Below are positions 1-7,975 of a stretch of DNA of 64,000 nt, in pieces. The notes under the pieces are model-generated. The model did not search any database and was not told the DNA's origin. It worked only from the letters and a program-made list of their open reading frames with translations. The stretch comes from Chloroflexota bacterium (GTDB lineage: Bacteria > Chloroflexota > Anaerolineae > Aggregatilineales > Phototrophicaceae): assembly GCA_011523515.1 (NCBI GenBank), contig WTGO01000088.1, forward strand, positions 1 through 64,000, written 5' to 3'. Each line of letters starts with the position of its first letter. The stretch's first letter is position 1. A program made the translations under genes and the position numbers.

Positions 1-131
1 TCGCCATAAACTTACTATGGCACGAATTCTCATTACTTACTTGGACTTACTTCTGCGGTGAATTAATGCACAAAAAGCACGGTATTCAGGACATGTCCAG
101 AAATTCTGACACGCCCTGCTGAGCTTGCGCA

Positions 132-161
132 TTGCTTGATAGTGCGCAACTGGACTACAAT
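132..161 (+). promoter_or_regulatory. Candidate sigma-70 promoter of the cysteine desulfurase gene
   Basis: A -35-like TTGCTT (132-137) lies 18 bases before a -10-like TACAAT (156-161). Transcription would begin near 168 and leave a leader of about 30 bases before the ATG at 198. It is the only promoter-like pair seen in the first 200 bases. The call rests on motif matching only. Confidence 0.4.
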
Positions 162-197
162 GACTGCAATCGGAACCTGTTGAATAATCCCATAACC

Positions 198-1376
198 ATG
201 CCTTCAAAACGCCAAGTTTACCTGGACTACTCCGCTTCCACGCCGGTTGACTCGCGCGTTATGGACGCGATGATGCCATATTTCAGCGAAGTCTACGGCA
301 ATCCGTCTTCGTCGCATCGCTATGGCCGGGCCGCCGAACGCGCTATAGAAGACTCGCGTGAGACAGTGGCCAGCGTATTGAATTGCCGGCCCTCGGAAAT
401 CATCTTCACCAGCGGCGGCTCGGAGAGTGACAATCTGGCGCTGCGCGGCGCAGCCTGGCGGGCGCGCAAGCTGGGTAAGGCGGCCAAGTTGATTACCTCG
501 CCGGTCGAGCACAGCGCGGTCATCAGCACGGTCGAGCAGTTGGGCCTGATGATGGATTTCCAAACGCAGATCGTGCCGGTCGACCGCTACGGTTTGATCG
601 ACCTGGCGGCCTTTGGCGCGGCCTGTGAGCATGGCGGCGCTGTCGCCAGTGTGATTTACGCCAACAACGAGCTGGGCAGCGTCAATGACTTGCCTGCGCT
701 CTCACGCATCGCGCGCTCGAACGACATCCTGCTTCACACCGATGCCGTGCAAGCGGGCGGACAGATGTCGCTGGATGTCGAGCGGCTGGGCGTCGACATG
801 CTCAGTCTGTCGGCGCACAAATTCTACGGGCCCAAAGGTGTCGGGATTCTGTATGTAAGAGAAGGCGTTGACCTAACGCCCGCCCAAACCGGCGGCGGCC
901 ACGAAGCGGGTCGCCGAGCGGGAACGCACAATACACCCTTCATCGTCGGTTTGGCGACAGCGCTGCAGCTGGCGCACATGGAGCGCGAAGCACGTAATGC
1001 TTGCTTCCGGCGCCTGCGCGACAGCATTATTGACGCGATCTTGGGACGCCTGCCGGACGCCGAACTCAGCGGCCATCCGCGACGCCGGCTGCCATCACAC
1101 GCGAGCTTCGTGCTGAATGGCATCGACGCCAACGCGCTGCTGATGCACATGGACATGAATGGAGTGGCTGTCAGCAGCGGCTCCGCTTGCATGACCGGCA
1201 ATCCCGAACCGGCGGAGACCTTGCTGGCCGCGGGCTACACAACGGAACAGGCCAAGAGCGGGCTGCGGTTCTCGGTCGGTCTTGGCACGACCGAAGCCGA
1301 AATCGACTATGCCCTGGACGTGTTGATCGAGGCGGTCCGAAAGTTAAGCCGCTTGCGCCGGGAGCCGGCCTCATGA
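198..1376 (+). CDS. Cysteine desulfurase (IscS/NifS family)
   Basis: PLP enzyme that removes sulfur from cysteine as an enzyme persulfide and passes it to Fe-S or tRNA thiolation partners. The ATG at 198 gives a 392-residue protein beginning with the family's YLDYSASTPVD segment; an in-frame upstream ATG-less extension to 132 has no family match. Visible landmarks are His105, which stacks on PLP, Asp182 and Gln185, the Schiff-base lysine Lys208 in SAHKFYGPKG, and the catalytic Cys331 in SSGSACMTG, a short group-I-like active-site loop. The stop codon overlaps the mnmA start (ATGA), so sulfur donor and tRNA thiolase are translationally coupled. The likely job is feeding MnmA, though a wider Fe-S role is possible. 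No IscU scaffold is nearby. Confidence 0.95.
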   Translation: MPSKRQVYLDYSASTPVDSRVMDAMMPYFSEVYGNPSSSHRYGRAAERAIEDSRETVASVLNCRPSEIIFTSGGSESDNLALRGAAWRARKLGKAAKLITSPVEHSAVISTVEQLGLMMDFQTQIVPVDRYGLIDLAAFGAACEHGGAVASVIYANNELGSVNDLPALSRIARSNDILLHTDAVQAGGQMSLDVERLGVDMLSLSAHKFYGPKGVGILYVREGVDLTPAQTGGGHEAGRRAGTHNTPFIVGLATALQLAHMEREARNACFRRLRDSIIDAILGRLPDAELSGHPRRRLPSHASFVLNGIDANALLMHMDMNGVAVSSGSACMTGNPEPAETLLAAGYTTEQAKSGLRFSVGLGTTEAEIDYALDVLIEAVRKLSRLRREPAS

Positions 1377-2509
1377 GCCGCGCCGATACCCGTGTCGTCG
1401 TGGCAATGAGCGGTGGCGTAGATAGTTCGGTTGCGGCGGCTCTGATGGTCAGGGCCGGCTACGAGGTCGTCGGCATGATGATGCGCCTTTGGACCGATGA
1501 GGCCTTGGGCGGCGCCGAACACAATCGCTGCTGCACGCCCGAGCAGATGAGAGACGCCCGCCGCATTGCCGACAAGCTGGGCATTCCCTTCTATGTGCTG
1601 GACAGCAAGGAGATTTTCCGCAGCACTGTGGTGCAGTATTTCATCGATCAGCATCGCGACGGCTTTACGCCCAACCCCTGTCTGGAGTGCAACCGGCATA
1701 TTCGTTTTGATTGGCTGCTCAATAATGCCCTCGCGCTGGATGCCGACTACCTGGCCACCGGTCATTATGCGCGTATTTCGGCTGATGCGGCCGGCGGCTG
1801 GAACTTGCGCCGCGGCCTGGATGAGGAGAAAGATCAGAGCTACGTCCTCAGCGTCATGGGCCAAACGCAGCTCTCGCGCACAATGTTTCCAGTCGGCGAA
1901 TATCACAAGCGCGAAGTGCGCGCGCTTGCGGAGGAGCTGGGCCTAAACGTCGCGGGCAAGAAGGATAGCCAGGATCTTTGTTTCCTGGGCAACAGTGATT
2001 ATCGCGACTTCTTGCGTTTGCATGCGCCCGATGTGATGAGGCCGGGGCAAATCGTGAATACGCACGGCGAATTACTGGGCGAGCATCGGGGCTTGGCCAA
2101 TTACACCATCGGTCAGCGCAAGGGTTTGGGCATCTCGGCCAGCGAGCCGCTTTATGTGCTGGCCATGAATCCGTATAAGAACGCGCTTGTGGTTGGTACC
2201 CGCGACCAACTGGGCCGCGATCGACTGACTGCCGACAACGCCAATTGGGTGAGCGGCGCGGCGCCCGCGCGAAACTTCCGCGCTGACGTCAAGATTCGCT
2301 ACCGCGCCAAAGCGCAGCCAGCCACGATAAATGTCGGCGATACGAATACCTTCAGCGTCAAATTCGATGAGCCGCAGCGCGATGTCACTCCTGGCCAGGC
2401 GGCGGTCATTTATCAGCGCGACAACTGTCTTGGCGGCGGCGTCATCGCCAAGTTTGCCGAAAACGAGTTCTCCCGTGATTACGAGGCGTTTGCGGCGAGC
2501 GCTGGCTGA
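1373..2509 (+). CDS. mnmA: tRNA-specific 2-thiouridylase MnmA
   Basis: ATP-dependent enzyme that makes 2-thiouridine at wobble position 34 of Glu, Gln and Lys tRNAs. The start is the ATG at 1373 inside the ATGA overlap; a longer reading from 1187 would sit out of frame inside the desulfurase gene. The 378-residue protein has the PP-loop SGGVDSS (residues 13-19), the nucleophilic Cys103 in NPCLECN and the persulfide-bearing Cys203 in QDLCFLG, plus the C-terminal beta-barrel. Length and both cysteines match the family. Coupling to the desulfurase upstream gives a minimal sulfur-relay operon without visible TusABCDE proteins. Confidence 0.97.
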   Translation: MSRADTRVVVAMSGGVDSSVAAALMVRAGYEVVGMMMRLWTDEALGGAEHNRCCTPEQMRDARRIADKLGIPFYVLDSKEIFRSTVVQYFIDQHRDGFTPNPCLECNRHIRFDWLLNNALALDADYLATGHYARISADAAGGWNLRRGLDEEKDQSYVLSVMGQTQLSRTMFPVGEYHKREVRALAEELGLNVAGKKDSQDLCFLGNSDYRDFLRLHAPDVMRPGQIVNTHGELLGEHRGLANYTIGQRKGLGISASEPLYVLAMNPYKNALVVGTRDQLGRDRLTADNANWVSGAAPARNFRADVKIRYRAKAQPATINVGDTNTFSVKFDEPQRDVTPGQAAVIYQRDNCLGGGVIAKFAENEFSRDYEAFAASAG

Positions 2510-2531
2510 ATAAGCTGGATGCGAACGCGCT

Positions 2532-3344
2532 CTAAGTGTGCAGGCCAATGGCGCTTGGGAATAGCATGACAAAATATGTCGCTGCCAGGATGTAGGGTCC
2601 GTAAGGCAGCGCCGCGAATCGCCTAATGCGCCCTCCGCGGCGCCGCGTACCTAGCAGGAAAGCCAAGGCGCCGGCGCCACCCAGGAAGACAGCCAGCACG
2701 ATTGCGGCGAGCACGTTGGGGAAGCCAACTATGAGACCGCCCATCGCCATCACGTAGATATCACCCTTGCCAAATGCCGTGGGCAATTCTCGCGTACGTC
2801 CGCGGATGCGCCCGTAGACTCGGCCGCCGATGTACACGAGTCCGAACACACTGCCGCCCACGACCCCGCCTGCCAAGCTGCTCGACAGTCCCGGCGTGTA
2901 CTGCGGGAACGTGGCGGCGGCGAACAGCGCCAGCAGGGACGCTGCGATTACCGGCAAGAGCAGGATCCGCTTGCGTTCAATGTCGACGACCGCAAGCAAC
3001 ACGAATACGCAACCATAAGCTTGCCACAGAACCTGCTGACCCGGCGCGACTTCCGCTCCCGTCAGAGCCGCTTGGTTGGCGGCCAGCAGCAGGCCCGCCA
3101 GCGCCAACTCAACCAGCGGATAACGCCAGCTCAGCTTATGCGCGCTGCCTTCGTTCCCGTTGTCAGGCGGCAGCCGCCGGTTGAAGAGAAACGCGCCCAG
3201 CCCCAGCCAGGCCAAGGGCGGTCGCGCCGTGCCATCGCTATAGCGTGGCCGCGCCAGAACGCGCCCCTGCGTCAGATTGTCCGCCAGCGAGTTGACCGAT
3301 CCGCCCAACAATATGCCGGCAAGCAAATGAAGCACTGTGTCCAC
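2532..3344 (-). CDS. Prepilin peptidase-like A24 membrane protease (degenerate N-terminal domain)
   Basis: Polytopic membrane aspartic protease of the PilD/A24 family, which cleaves type IV prepilin leaders. The start is GTG at 3344, preceded by AAGGA at about 8 bases. The two catalytic aspartates are present: Asp121 in VVDIERKR and Asp195 in FGKGD. The family's SWRYPLVEL segment (residues 72-80) is kept, but the two CxxC pairs that bind zinc in the N-terminal methylase domain are absent, since that region contains no cysteine. It is therefore probably peptidase-only. It is the last gene of a five-gene minus-strand run, 19 bases after the JAMM gene. No pilin or pilus assembly gene is in the window. 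Confidence 0.85.
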   Translation of the reverse strand: MDTVLHLLAGILLGGSVNSLADNLTQGRVLARPRYSDGTARPPLAWLGLGAFLFNRRLPPDNGNEGSAHKLSWRYPLVELALAGLLLAANQAALTGAEVAPGQQVLWQAYGCVFVLLAVVDIERKRILLLPVIAASLLALFAAATFPQYTPGLSSSLAGGVVGGSVFGLVYIGGRVYGRIRGRTRELPTAFGKGDIYVMAMGGLIVGFPNVLAAIVLAVFLGGAGALAFLLGTRRRGGRIRRFAALPYGPYILAATYFVMLFPSAIGLHT

Positions 3345-3363
3345 CGCAAAAATCCTTGCTGCG

Positions 3364-3909
3364 CTAGGGCGCCGGCGTGATTTCCGGCGCCGGCGGCAGT
3401 AGCGCCAACGCCACCGCCAGCATGAGCAACACGCTGGCGATAGCGGCGATGACGATAGCGACTCGCTTGAATTGGCTCAGGCGGTCGTCGATTCCGACAT
3501 CGCTGTCTGTATCAAACATCAACGCAATCGGTGTCACAGACGATCTATCCACCCGCCACAATTTCAGCTTGGGCTTAGCAGTCTCAAGCGAGACGATGAG
3601 CTGCAGCAGGCTGCTGTCCATCGCCGCCTCAATATCTTCTGGTGATGGAATCGGCGGCGACTGCGGATGAGAATGATATACGCCAATCCAGCGCAGCTCA
3701 GCCGCGTCAATGGCCTTCAGCGCCTGAAGCTGGGCGTTTGGATCAAAGCGAAACTGCCTGTCGGGCGCGTCAGACGCGTTGTCCAGCGGAATGGCGCGGC
3801 TGATACGCTCTCTAGTGCCGGCCAGGACTCCGCAGGCCTCGTTTGGCGCCGCGGACAGCGCGTGATCGGCAATTTGGCGCGCGACCGCGTAAGCAATCCT
3901 GACAGCCAT
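3364..3909 (-). CDS. Membrane-anchored JAMM/MPN+ metalloprotease
   Basis: JAMM domain protein of 181 residues with a complete zinc-protease signature: Glu24 in APNEACGVL, then His79, His81, Ser89 and Asp92, matching E...HxH(x7)Sx2D. This family removes ubiquitin-like modifiers or cleaves cysteine or sulfur-carrier adducts in bacteria. A hydrophobic segment at about residues 150-172, followed by a short proline-rich end, indicates a C-terminal membrane anchor with the protease facing the cytoplasm. The ATG at 3909 lies 2 bases after the previous gene's stop. No ThiS/ubiquitin-like or E1 gene is adjacent, so the substrate is unknown. Confidence 0.88.
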   Translation of the reverse strand: MAVRIAYAVARQIADHALSAAPNEACGVLAGTRERISRAIPLDNASDAPDRQFRFDPNAQLQALKAIDAAELRWIGVYHSHPQSPPIPSPEDIEAAMDSSLLQLIVSLETAKPKLKLWRVDRSSVTPIALMFDTDSDVGIDDRLSQFKRVAIVIAAIASVLLMLAVALALLPPAPEITPAP

Positions 3910-3911
3910 CG

Positions 3912-4274
3912 TTATGCTTCCAGCGGTGGAATAATGAAGTCGATTTCCGCTTTGTCTTGCGGCGGGTCGCGGTCTTCGTAATATAGCTCGGCGGTCAAAT
4001 TGTAGTCGCCGGTCGGGTCGTCCAGGCCACGAATATGCATCGTAAACTCGTTTTCAAAATGCATCGTCGCGATGACATCAAGATCGCTCACGGTCAGGCC
4101 ATCGGCGCGGCGGGCGACAATCAACAGATTAGGGCGCTCTTGAAAGGGTGTCAATTTCAGGTTGACCCGGACGCGAAAGCGGTCGCTATAGGGCGTGGCG
4201 ACAAAATCCTCGATTCTGACTTTATGCCTCGGCTGCGGTACCGAGTTGGCGTCGTTAAACAGGTTGATTTCCAC
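3912..4274 (-). CDS. Conserved-looking small beta-rich protein, function unknown
   Basis: A 120-residue protein starting with GTG at 4274, with AAGGGA upstream. It is acidic and soluble, with no signal peptide or membrane segment. Alternating hydrophobic residues suggest a beta-sandwich, and it ends with a proline-flanked segment (IIPPLEA). I do not recognise the family. It sits between the ACT gene (12-base gap) and the JAMM gene (2-base gap), so it is almost certainly co-transcribed with the protease. Being a partner or substrate adaptor of the JAMM protein is a guess from position only. Confidence 0.7.
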   Translation of the reverse strand: MEINLFNDANSVPQPRHKVRIEDFVATPYSDRFRVRVNLKLTPFQERPNLLIVARRADGLTVSDLDVIATMHFENEFTMHIRGLDDPTGDYNLTAELYYEDRDPPQDKAEIDFIIPPLEA

Positions 4275-4286
4275 CGGATCGTTCCC

Positions 4287-4724
4287 TTATGTATAGCCGG
4301 CCTGCAATTCGGACAGCACTTGCAACGCCTTGTCGAATTGTTCTGCTGGCACGAAAATATGATCGCGAGAGAAAGCGGCGTAGGCCAGAATCGGAACTCC
4401 GGCCTCAGCCAGCGCCTGGCTTATTGTCGCGACGAATCCCACCAGCGCGGGATCCAGCGCCGCCTCAAATGTGATCTGCCGATAGACCTGCTCGCTGATT
4501 TCCGCCGAGCGCAGCCGTCTGCCGAATTCCTGTTGCACATCATCGCGCAACAAAAGCGACATCTCGTCTTTGTCCGCGATCGCGGCGCAAAAGGGTATCC
4601 CGCTCTCCGCCAAAATGCCGGCGGCCAGGGTGATGGCGTTGGCCGGCAACCGCAACAGGCGATAGCTGTGCCCGTCGCTGTACACTCCTGTACTGGCCAG
4701 CACCTGCTCAAGTGTCTGTGTCAC
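4287..4724 (-). CDS. ACT-domain protein (CASTOR/ACT_7-like)
   Basis: A 145-residue protein with a GTG start at 4724. The C-terminal half (about residues 92-142) has the ACT_7 pattern: GFVATISQALAEAGV, then a strand with YAAFSRDHIFV and the helix EQFDKALQVLSEL. Such tandem ACT proteins bind amino acids; the eukaryotic relatives CASTOR1/2 sense arginine. It follows the SerK-like gene by 6 bases, which suggests an amino-acid-sensing subunit for that protein or for the unit. The ligand cannot be read from the sequence. Confidence 0.75.
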   Translation of the reverse strand: MTQTLEQVLASTGVYSDGHSYRLLRLPANAITLAAGILAESGIPFCAAIADKDEMSLLLRDDVQQEFGRRLRSAEISEQVYRQITFEAALDPALVGFVATISQALAEAGVPILAYAAFSRDHIFVPAEQFDKALQVLSELQAGYT

Positions 4725-4730
4725 GCTCGT

Positions 4731-5585
4731 TTACTCGGCAAACTGAAAGGTAGACTCGGCATAGAAGCGCACGCTCCGCTTGGCGTATTGCTCCCGCATC
4801 CAATCCTGAAATTGCTGATTCTTCTGCTCCAGCGGCAGGCTGGCGCGCAACCGATCCATGGGATAGTTGACGTTCAGCGCGCGACCGTGAATGATATGCC
4901 GGCTGACACCGGGCGGAAGGTACGCCCGCTGCAGCGCCGCGTCGATAATGTCTTGCGGCTCATAGGACGGGAACATCACCAAAGCGAATCCGCTCGGAAA
5001 AAGCGACCAAATCTGTCCCGGATCTGTCAGCGGCGTGCGATACAAGGTGGCATGGTTGTGATAATGCGCGACCACCTGGCGCAATGTCGAATTTCGCTCA
5101 TGCAGGCCGTCAGCGCCCGCATGAATTGATAACACCGGGCCGTCGCGCAGCAGAATTTGCGCCACGGCCGTGCTGTCCCAGCCATCGCGAAGCTCAACCT
5201 GCTCGACTTCTTGCAGTTTGGCCAGCAAAGCCTGCGAATTCCAATCCGCAACGATATGTTGCCAAACGCCCAACTCGACGAAATCACTCTCGTAGTCGAC
5301 CACTTGCGCCAATATATGCTCGAATCCCAGCATGATCATTGATACGTGCCGATTCGAGCCATCCATCAGTACAAATCGGCCATCCGGCAACTCTCCAACC
5401 AGTGGCGGATTCGTGAAATACTCGGCTCGACGGATTCGGGCCATTAGCGGTTGCGAACGCTGAACATCACTCTTTTCGTGCGGGAGGATGTCGTTTACAT
5501 GAACGATACGGAGCGTCGGCGGCGGCGCGCTAATCGGATTCGCAAACATCGACATTCCAAGTAGAATGCTCAACTGATCGCGCAT
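4731..5585 (-). CDS. ParB-fold protein resembling free serine kinase SerK/SbnI
   Basis: A 284-residue protein whose first 100 residues carry a ParB/Srx-type nucleotide-binding fold: LPHE (Glu37), then ARIRRAEYFTNPPLV, then the loop MDGSNRH (74-80). The same order appears in SbnI and the archaeal SerK, which make O-phosphoserine from free serine using ADP or ATP; in them the glutamate of HE acts as base. The remaining 180 residues resemble the C-terminal part of that group only loosely. It is the first gene of the five-gene minus-strand unit and divergent from the NUDIX gene. If it is a serine kinase, it would feed phosphoserine-dependent cysteine synthesis. A chromosome-partitioning ParB role is unlikely, as there is no HTH or ParA. 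Confidence 0.6.
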   Translation of the reverse strand: MRDQLSILLGMSMFANPISAPPPTLRIVHVNDILPHEKSDVQRSQPLMARIRRAEYFTNPPLVGELPDGRFVLMDGSNRHVSMIMLGFEHILAQVVDYESDFVELGVWQHIVADWNSQALLAKLQEVEQVELRDGWDSTAVAQILLRDGPVLSIHAGADGLHERNSTLRQVVAHYHNHATLYRTPLTDPGQIWSLFPSGFALVMFPSYEPQDIIDAALQRAYLPPGVSRHIIHGRALNVNYPMDRLRASLPLEQKNQQFQDWMREQYAKRSVRFYAESTFQFAE

Positions 5586-5652
5586 AGCGTATCACGAACC
5601 AGGGCGGGCGGCAATTGCGCCGCGCCGTATAGGCAAGCCAGGGAGCAGAGCG

Positions 5653-6171
5653 ATGGGCGCAAAGGAGCAGGGGGCGGACGCAACGCAGGATCGCTGGCTG
5701 GTGATGCCGCGCACCTTGTCATTTGTCCTTAATGACGACGCGGTACTCTTGATGAAACGCGCGCCGCATCGCCGGGTATTCCCGAACCAGTACAATGGCC
5801 TGGGCGGGCATATCGAAAGGGATGAAGATCCGGCGAGCGGGGCCCTGCGGGAGATTGAAGAGGAGAGCGGCTTGCGCGTGGGCTCGCTCCGCCTGCGCAG
5901 CGTTCATAATATCGACGCAGGCGGGCAGACCGGCATTCTTCTTTTTGTATATACTGCGATTAGCGAGAGTCGCGTCATACAGCGGCAGAGCCAGGAGGGC
6001 ACTTTGGAATGGGTCCCGCTGGGCCGGATTCTGGAACTTGATCTGGTGGAAGATCTGCCCCAACTCTTGCCGAAGATTCTAAATATGGATAATGAGCAGC
6101 CGCCGATGCATGGTCATGTGAGCTACGACGATTTGGACCGCGTCAGACTTCGTTTCCGGGGCGAGGCTTGA
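5653..6171 (+). CDS. NUDIX hydrolase (MutT-like)
   Basis: A 172-residue NUDIX protein with the full box GHIERDE...REIEEESGL, matching Gx5Ex7REUxEExGU. The substrate is probably an oxidised or modified nucleoside triphosphate, but NUDIX specificity cannot be inferred from the box. The ATG at 5653 has GGGAG upstream. A loosely structured N-terminus of about 16 residues precedes the fold. The stop codon is 1 base before the DUF547 start, so the two are coupled. Confidence 0.9.
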   Translation: MGAKEQGADATQDRWLVMPRTLSFVLNDDAVLLMKRAPHRRVFPNQYNGLGGHIERDEDPASGALREIEEESGLRVGSLRLRSVHNIDAGGQTGILLFVYTAISESRVIQRQSQEGTLEWVPLGRILELDLVEDLPQLLPKILNMDNEQPPMHGHVSYDDLDRVRLRFRGEA

Positions 6172-6172
6172 C

Positions 6173-7087
6173 ATGCCGCAACATTTCTCCTGCGCCGACG
6201 CCGAGCTGCGGCCGAGCCCAATTCGGTTGCGCATGCGTCTTTACATGCGTCTAGGCAAGGTCAAGCCGGATGAAGCGCTGAACTGCAATTGCAAGCCAGC
6301 GAGCGACGCCGGGGGCGATATCGCCGCGGCTTTGAAAGCGACAATGAATCGCTGGCGGTCAGACGGGTTGAATATCAACACCGGCCGGGTTGATTACGAA
6401 CGGCTGGCGCGCAGTCAGGTCATCGACGAGTACCGTCCGCTTGCGGCCGCGCTGCGTAAATTCGATCCGGGCGAGCTAGTCACTGACGAAGCGCGCAAGG
6501 CATTCTGGATCAACATTTACAACGTGCTGCTGATTCATGGCGTCCTGGCCTATCGCGAGGCGAGGTCGCTGCTGAAGATTCGCGGCGCCTTTGAGCGAAT
6601 CGCCTACGTAATCGGCGGTCATCGTTACAGTCTGGATGATATCGAGCACGGCATACTGCGCGGCAACCGGGCGCATTTCCTGATCCCGGGATCTCGATTT
6701 TCGCGCCAGGATCCGCGCCGCCGGCATACGCTTGCGCAGGTCGATCCCCGCATCCACTTCGCGCTCGTCTGCGGCGCCAGCTCCTGCCCGCCGATCGGCA
6801 TTTACCAGGCGGACGCTCTTGATCATCAGCTCAACCTGGCTGCCAGCAACTTCATCAACAATGGCGGCGTCAAAATAGACCGCAATGACGGCATTGTCGC
6901 CTTGTCGCGCATATTCCAGTGGTACAGCCCCGACTTTGGCGGGCGCTGGATGGGACTTGGCAAGCGCGAGCCGGTATTGCGCTACCTCGCCAAGTATCTC
7001 GCGGACGAGAAGCGCGACTATGTCCTGAGCTGCGCTGACACGCTGCGTATCGGCTATCAGCATTATGATTGGGCGTTGAATGTCTAA
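6173..7087 (+). CDS. DUF547 domain protein
   Basis: A 304-residue protein. The DUF547 core spans about residues 100-240, recognisable by KAFWINIYNVLLIHGV, YSLDDIEHGILRGNR, and HFALVCGASSCPPI with its paired cysteine and proline. The biochemical role of DUF547 is not established; members have been linked to thiol or glutaredoxin-like chemistry only by context. It has no signal peptide. The gene lies between the NUDIX gene and a small membrane protein whose start overlaps this 3' end by 8 bases. Confidence 0.85.
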   Translation: MPQHFSCADAELRPSPIRLRMRLYMRLGKVKPDEALNCNCKPASDAGGDIAAALKATMNRWRSDGLNINTGRVDYERLARSQVIDEYRPLAAALRKFDPGELVTDEARKAFWINIYNVLLIHGVLAYREARSLLKIRGAFERIAYVIGGHRYSLDDIEHGILRGNRAHFLIPGSRFSRQDPRRRHTLAQVDPRIHFALVCGASSCPPIGIYQADALDHQLNLAASNFINNGGVKIDRNDGIVALSRIFQWYSPDFGGRWMGLGKREPVLRYLAKYLADEKRDYVLSCADTLRIGYQHYDWALNV

Positions 7088-7538
7088 ACCCGTCCCGTCG
7101 ACTGTCGATTCCACCGCGGCGCAGGAAGGCCTGGCCCAGGCGCGTAAGAAGAGTCTGCCGCGCCGTCTCGGCTGCTGGCTGCTGATCGTTTTCTGGTTCG
7201 CGCTTCTGTTGACGCCATGCGGCCTGTTTTATCTGGCTGCCAATGGTGAAATTCGCCTGGAACATGGCCGGATTCCCGACCCGCACGCGCACCCGCGGCT
7301 GCTGGTCGCGCTGATCAGCGAAAGCGACGATCGCGGCCTGCGCATCGAGAGTTCGACGATTCTGTCGAGCCACAACGATACGGATCTCTGCGTCGAGACG
7401 GCGGTGACTTTCTTGCTGTGGGAGTCCAGCGGCGGCAACCAGAATGTTAAGTACTGCGATTGCTACCGGCGCTCGGACGCGGCATCGGCCTGGAATTTAA
7501 TTTCGACCCATGGCGCCGCCTGCGCGGACGCGAGCTAA
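7080..7538 (+). CDS. Small single-pass membrane protein, unknown
   Basis: A 152-residue protein with a basic N-terminus (residues 20-30, KKSLPRRL), one membrane helix at about 31-54, and an outside domain ending in a cluster of cysteines (CDC and a C-terminal AACADAS). No family is recognised. The start overlaps the end of the DUF547 gene. Paired cysteines in the predicted extracytoplasmic part could form disulfides. It probably belongs to the same transcript as the NUDIX and DUF547 genes. Confidence 0.65.
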   Translation: MSKPVPSTVDSTAAQEGLAQARKKSLPRRLGCWLLIVFWFALLLTPCGLFYLAANGEIRLEHGRIPDPHAHPRLLVALISESDDRGLRIESSTILSSHNDTDLCVETAVTFLLWESSGGNQNVKYCDCYRRSDAASAWNLISTHGAACADAS

Positions 7539-7567
7539 GGTAGCTGGAAGCCGTAGAGGGCGCGTAG

Positions 7568-7879
7568 ATGGATTTGCTGCAGAACATCGAGCCGACGCAT
7601 TTGCCATATGTCGCTGTGGGTTGCGCGCTGCTCTGCCTCGTCGCTTTGGTCATCGGCTTCCTGCTCCAGGCGGTGGCCGGCGTGTTTGATGTGATATTCG
7701 GGCTGTTTGAGGTTTTCATAGACTTGCTGCAAGGTGGGCCGATCGCTTGGTGTGGCTGCCTAGTCGTGGTCGTCGGCTTGGCGGCCGCGGCCGGGGGCAT
7801 CCTGCTCTTTTTCAATGCCCCGGATGCCTGCGCTGAATATCCGACGCGCTTCTGCCTCTGGTTTGGCTTTCTGCCCTAA
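7568..7879 (+). CDS. Small two-helix membrane protein, unknown
   Basis: A 103-residue, strongly hydrophobic protein with segments at about 13-45 and 58-82 and a short C-terminus with two cysteines. No family is recognised. It starts 29 bases after the previous gene and ends about 40 bases before the promoter of the next one. It may be paired with the upstream membrane protein, but nothing in the sequence gives a function. Confidence 0.6.
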   Translation: MDLLQNIEPTHLPYVAVGCALLCLVALVIGFLLQAVAGVFDVIFGLFEVFIDLLQGGPIAWCGCLVVVVGLAAAAGGILLFFNAPDACAEYPTRFCLWFGFLP

Positions 7880-7916
7880 GCGGGTCCCGCTCGACGATCC
7901 GCGCGCAATATTTACT

Positions 7917-7945
7917 TTGCGTCGCTAAACAATTTCCTGTAGAAT
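7917..7945 (+). promoter_or_regulatory. Sigma-70 type promoter for the histidine-rich membrane protein gene
   Basis: TTGCGT (7917-7922), a 17-base spacer and TAGAAT (7940-7945) form a near-canonical pair. Transcription would begin near 7952, about 24 bases before the ATG at 7976, which is preceded by CCGGAGA as ribosome-binding site. This makes the gene at 7976 an independent transcript. Confidence 0.6.
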
Positions 7946-7975
7946 AGTTACAGTAGGACAGCCCGGAGACACAGC

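Noticed and set aside
4731-5585. Chromosome-partitioning ParB
   Set aside because: No helix-turn-helix domain, no ParA neighbour and no parS-like site; the motif order fits SerK/SbnI better.
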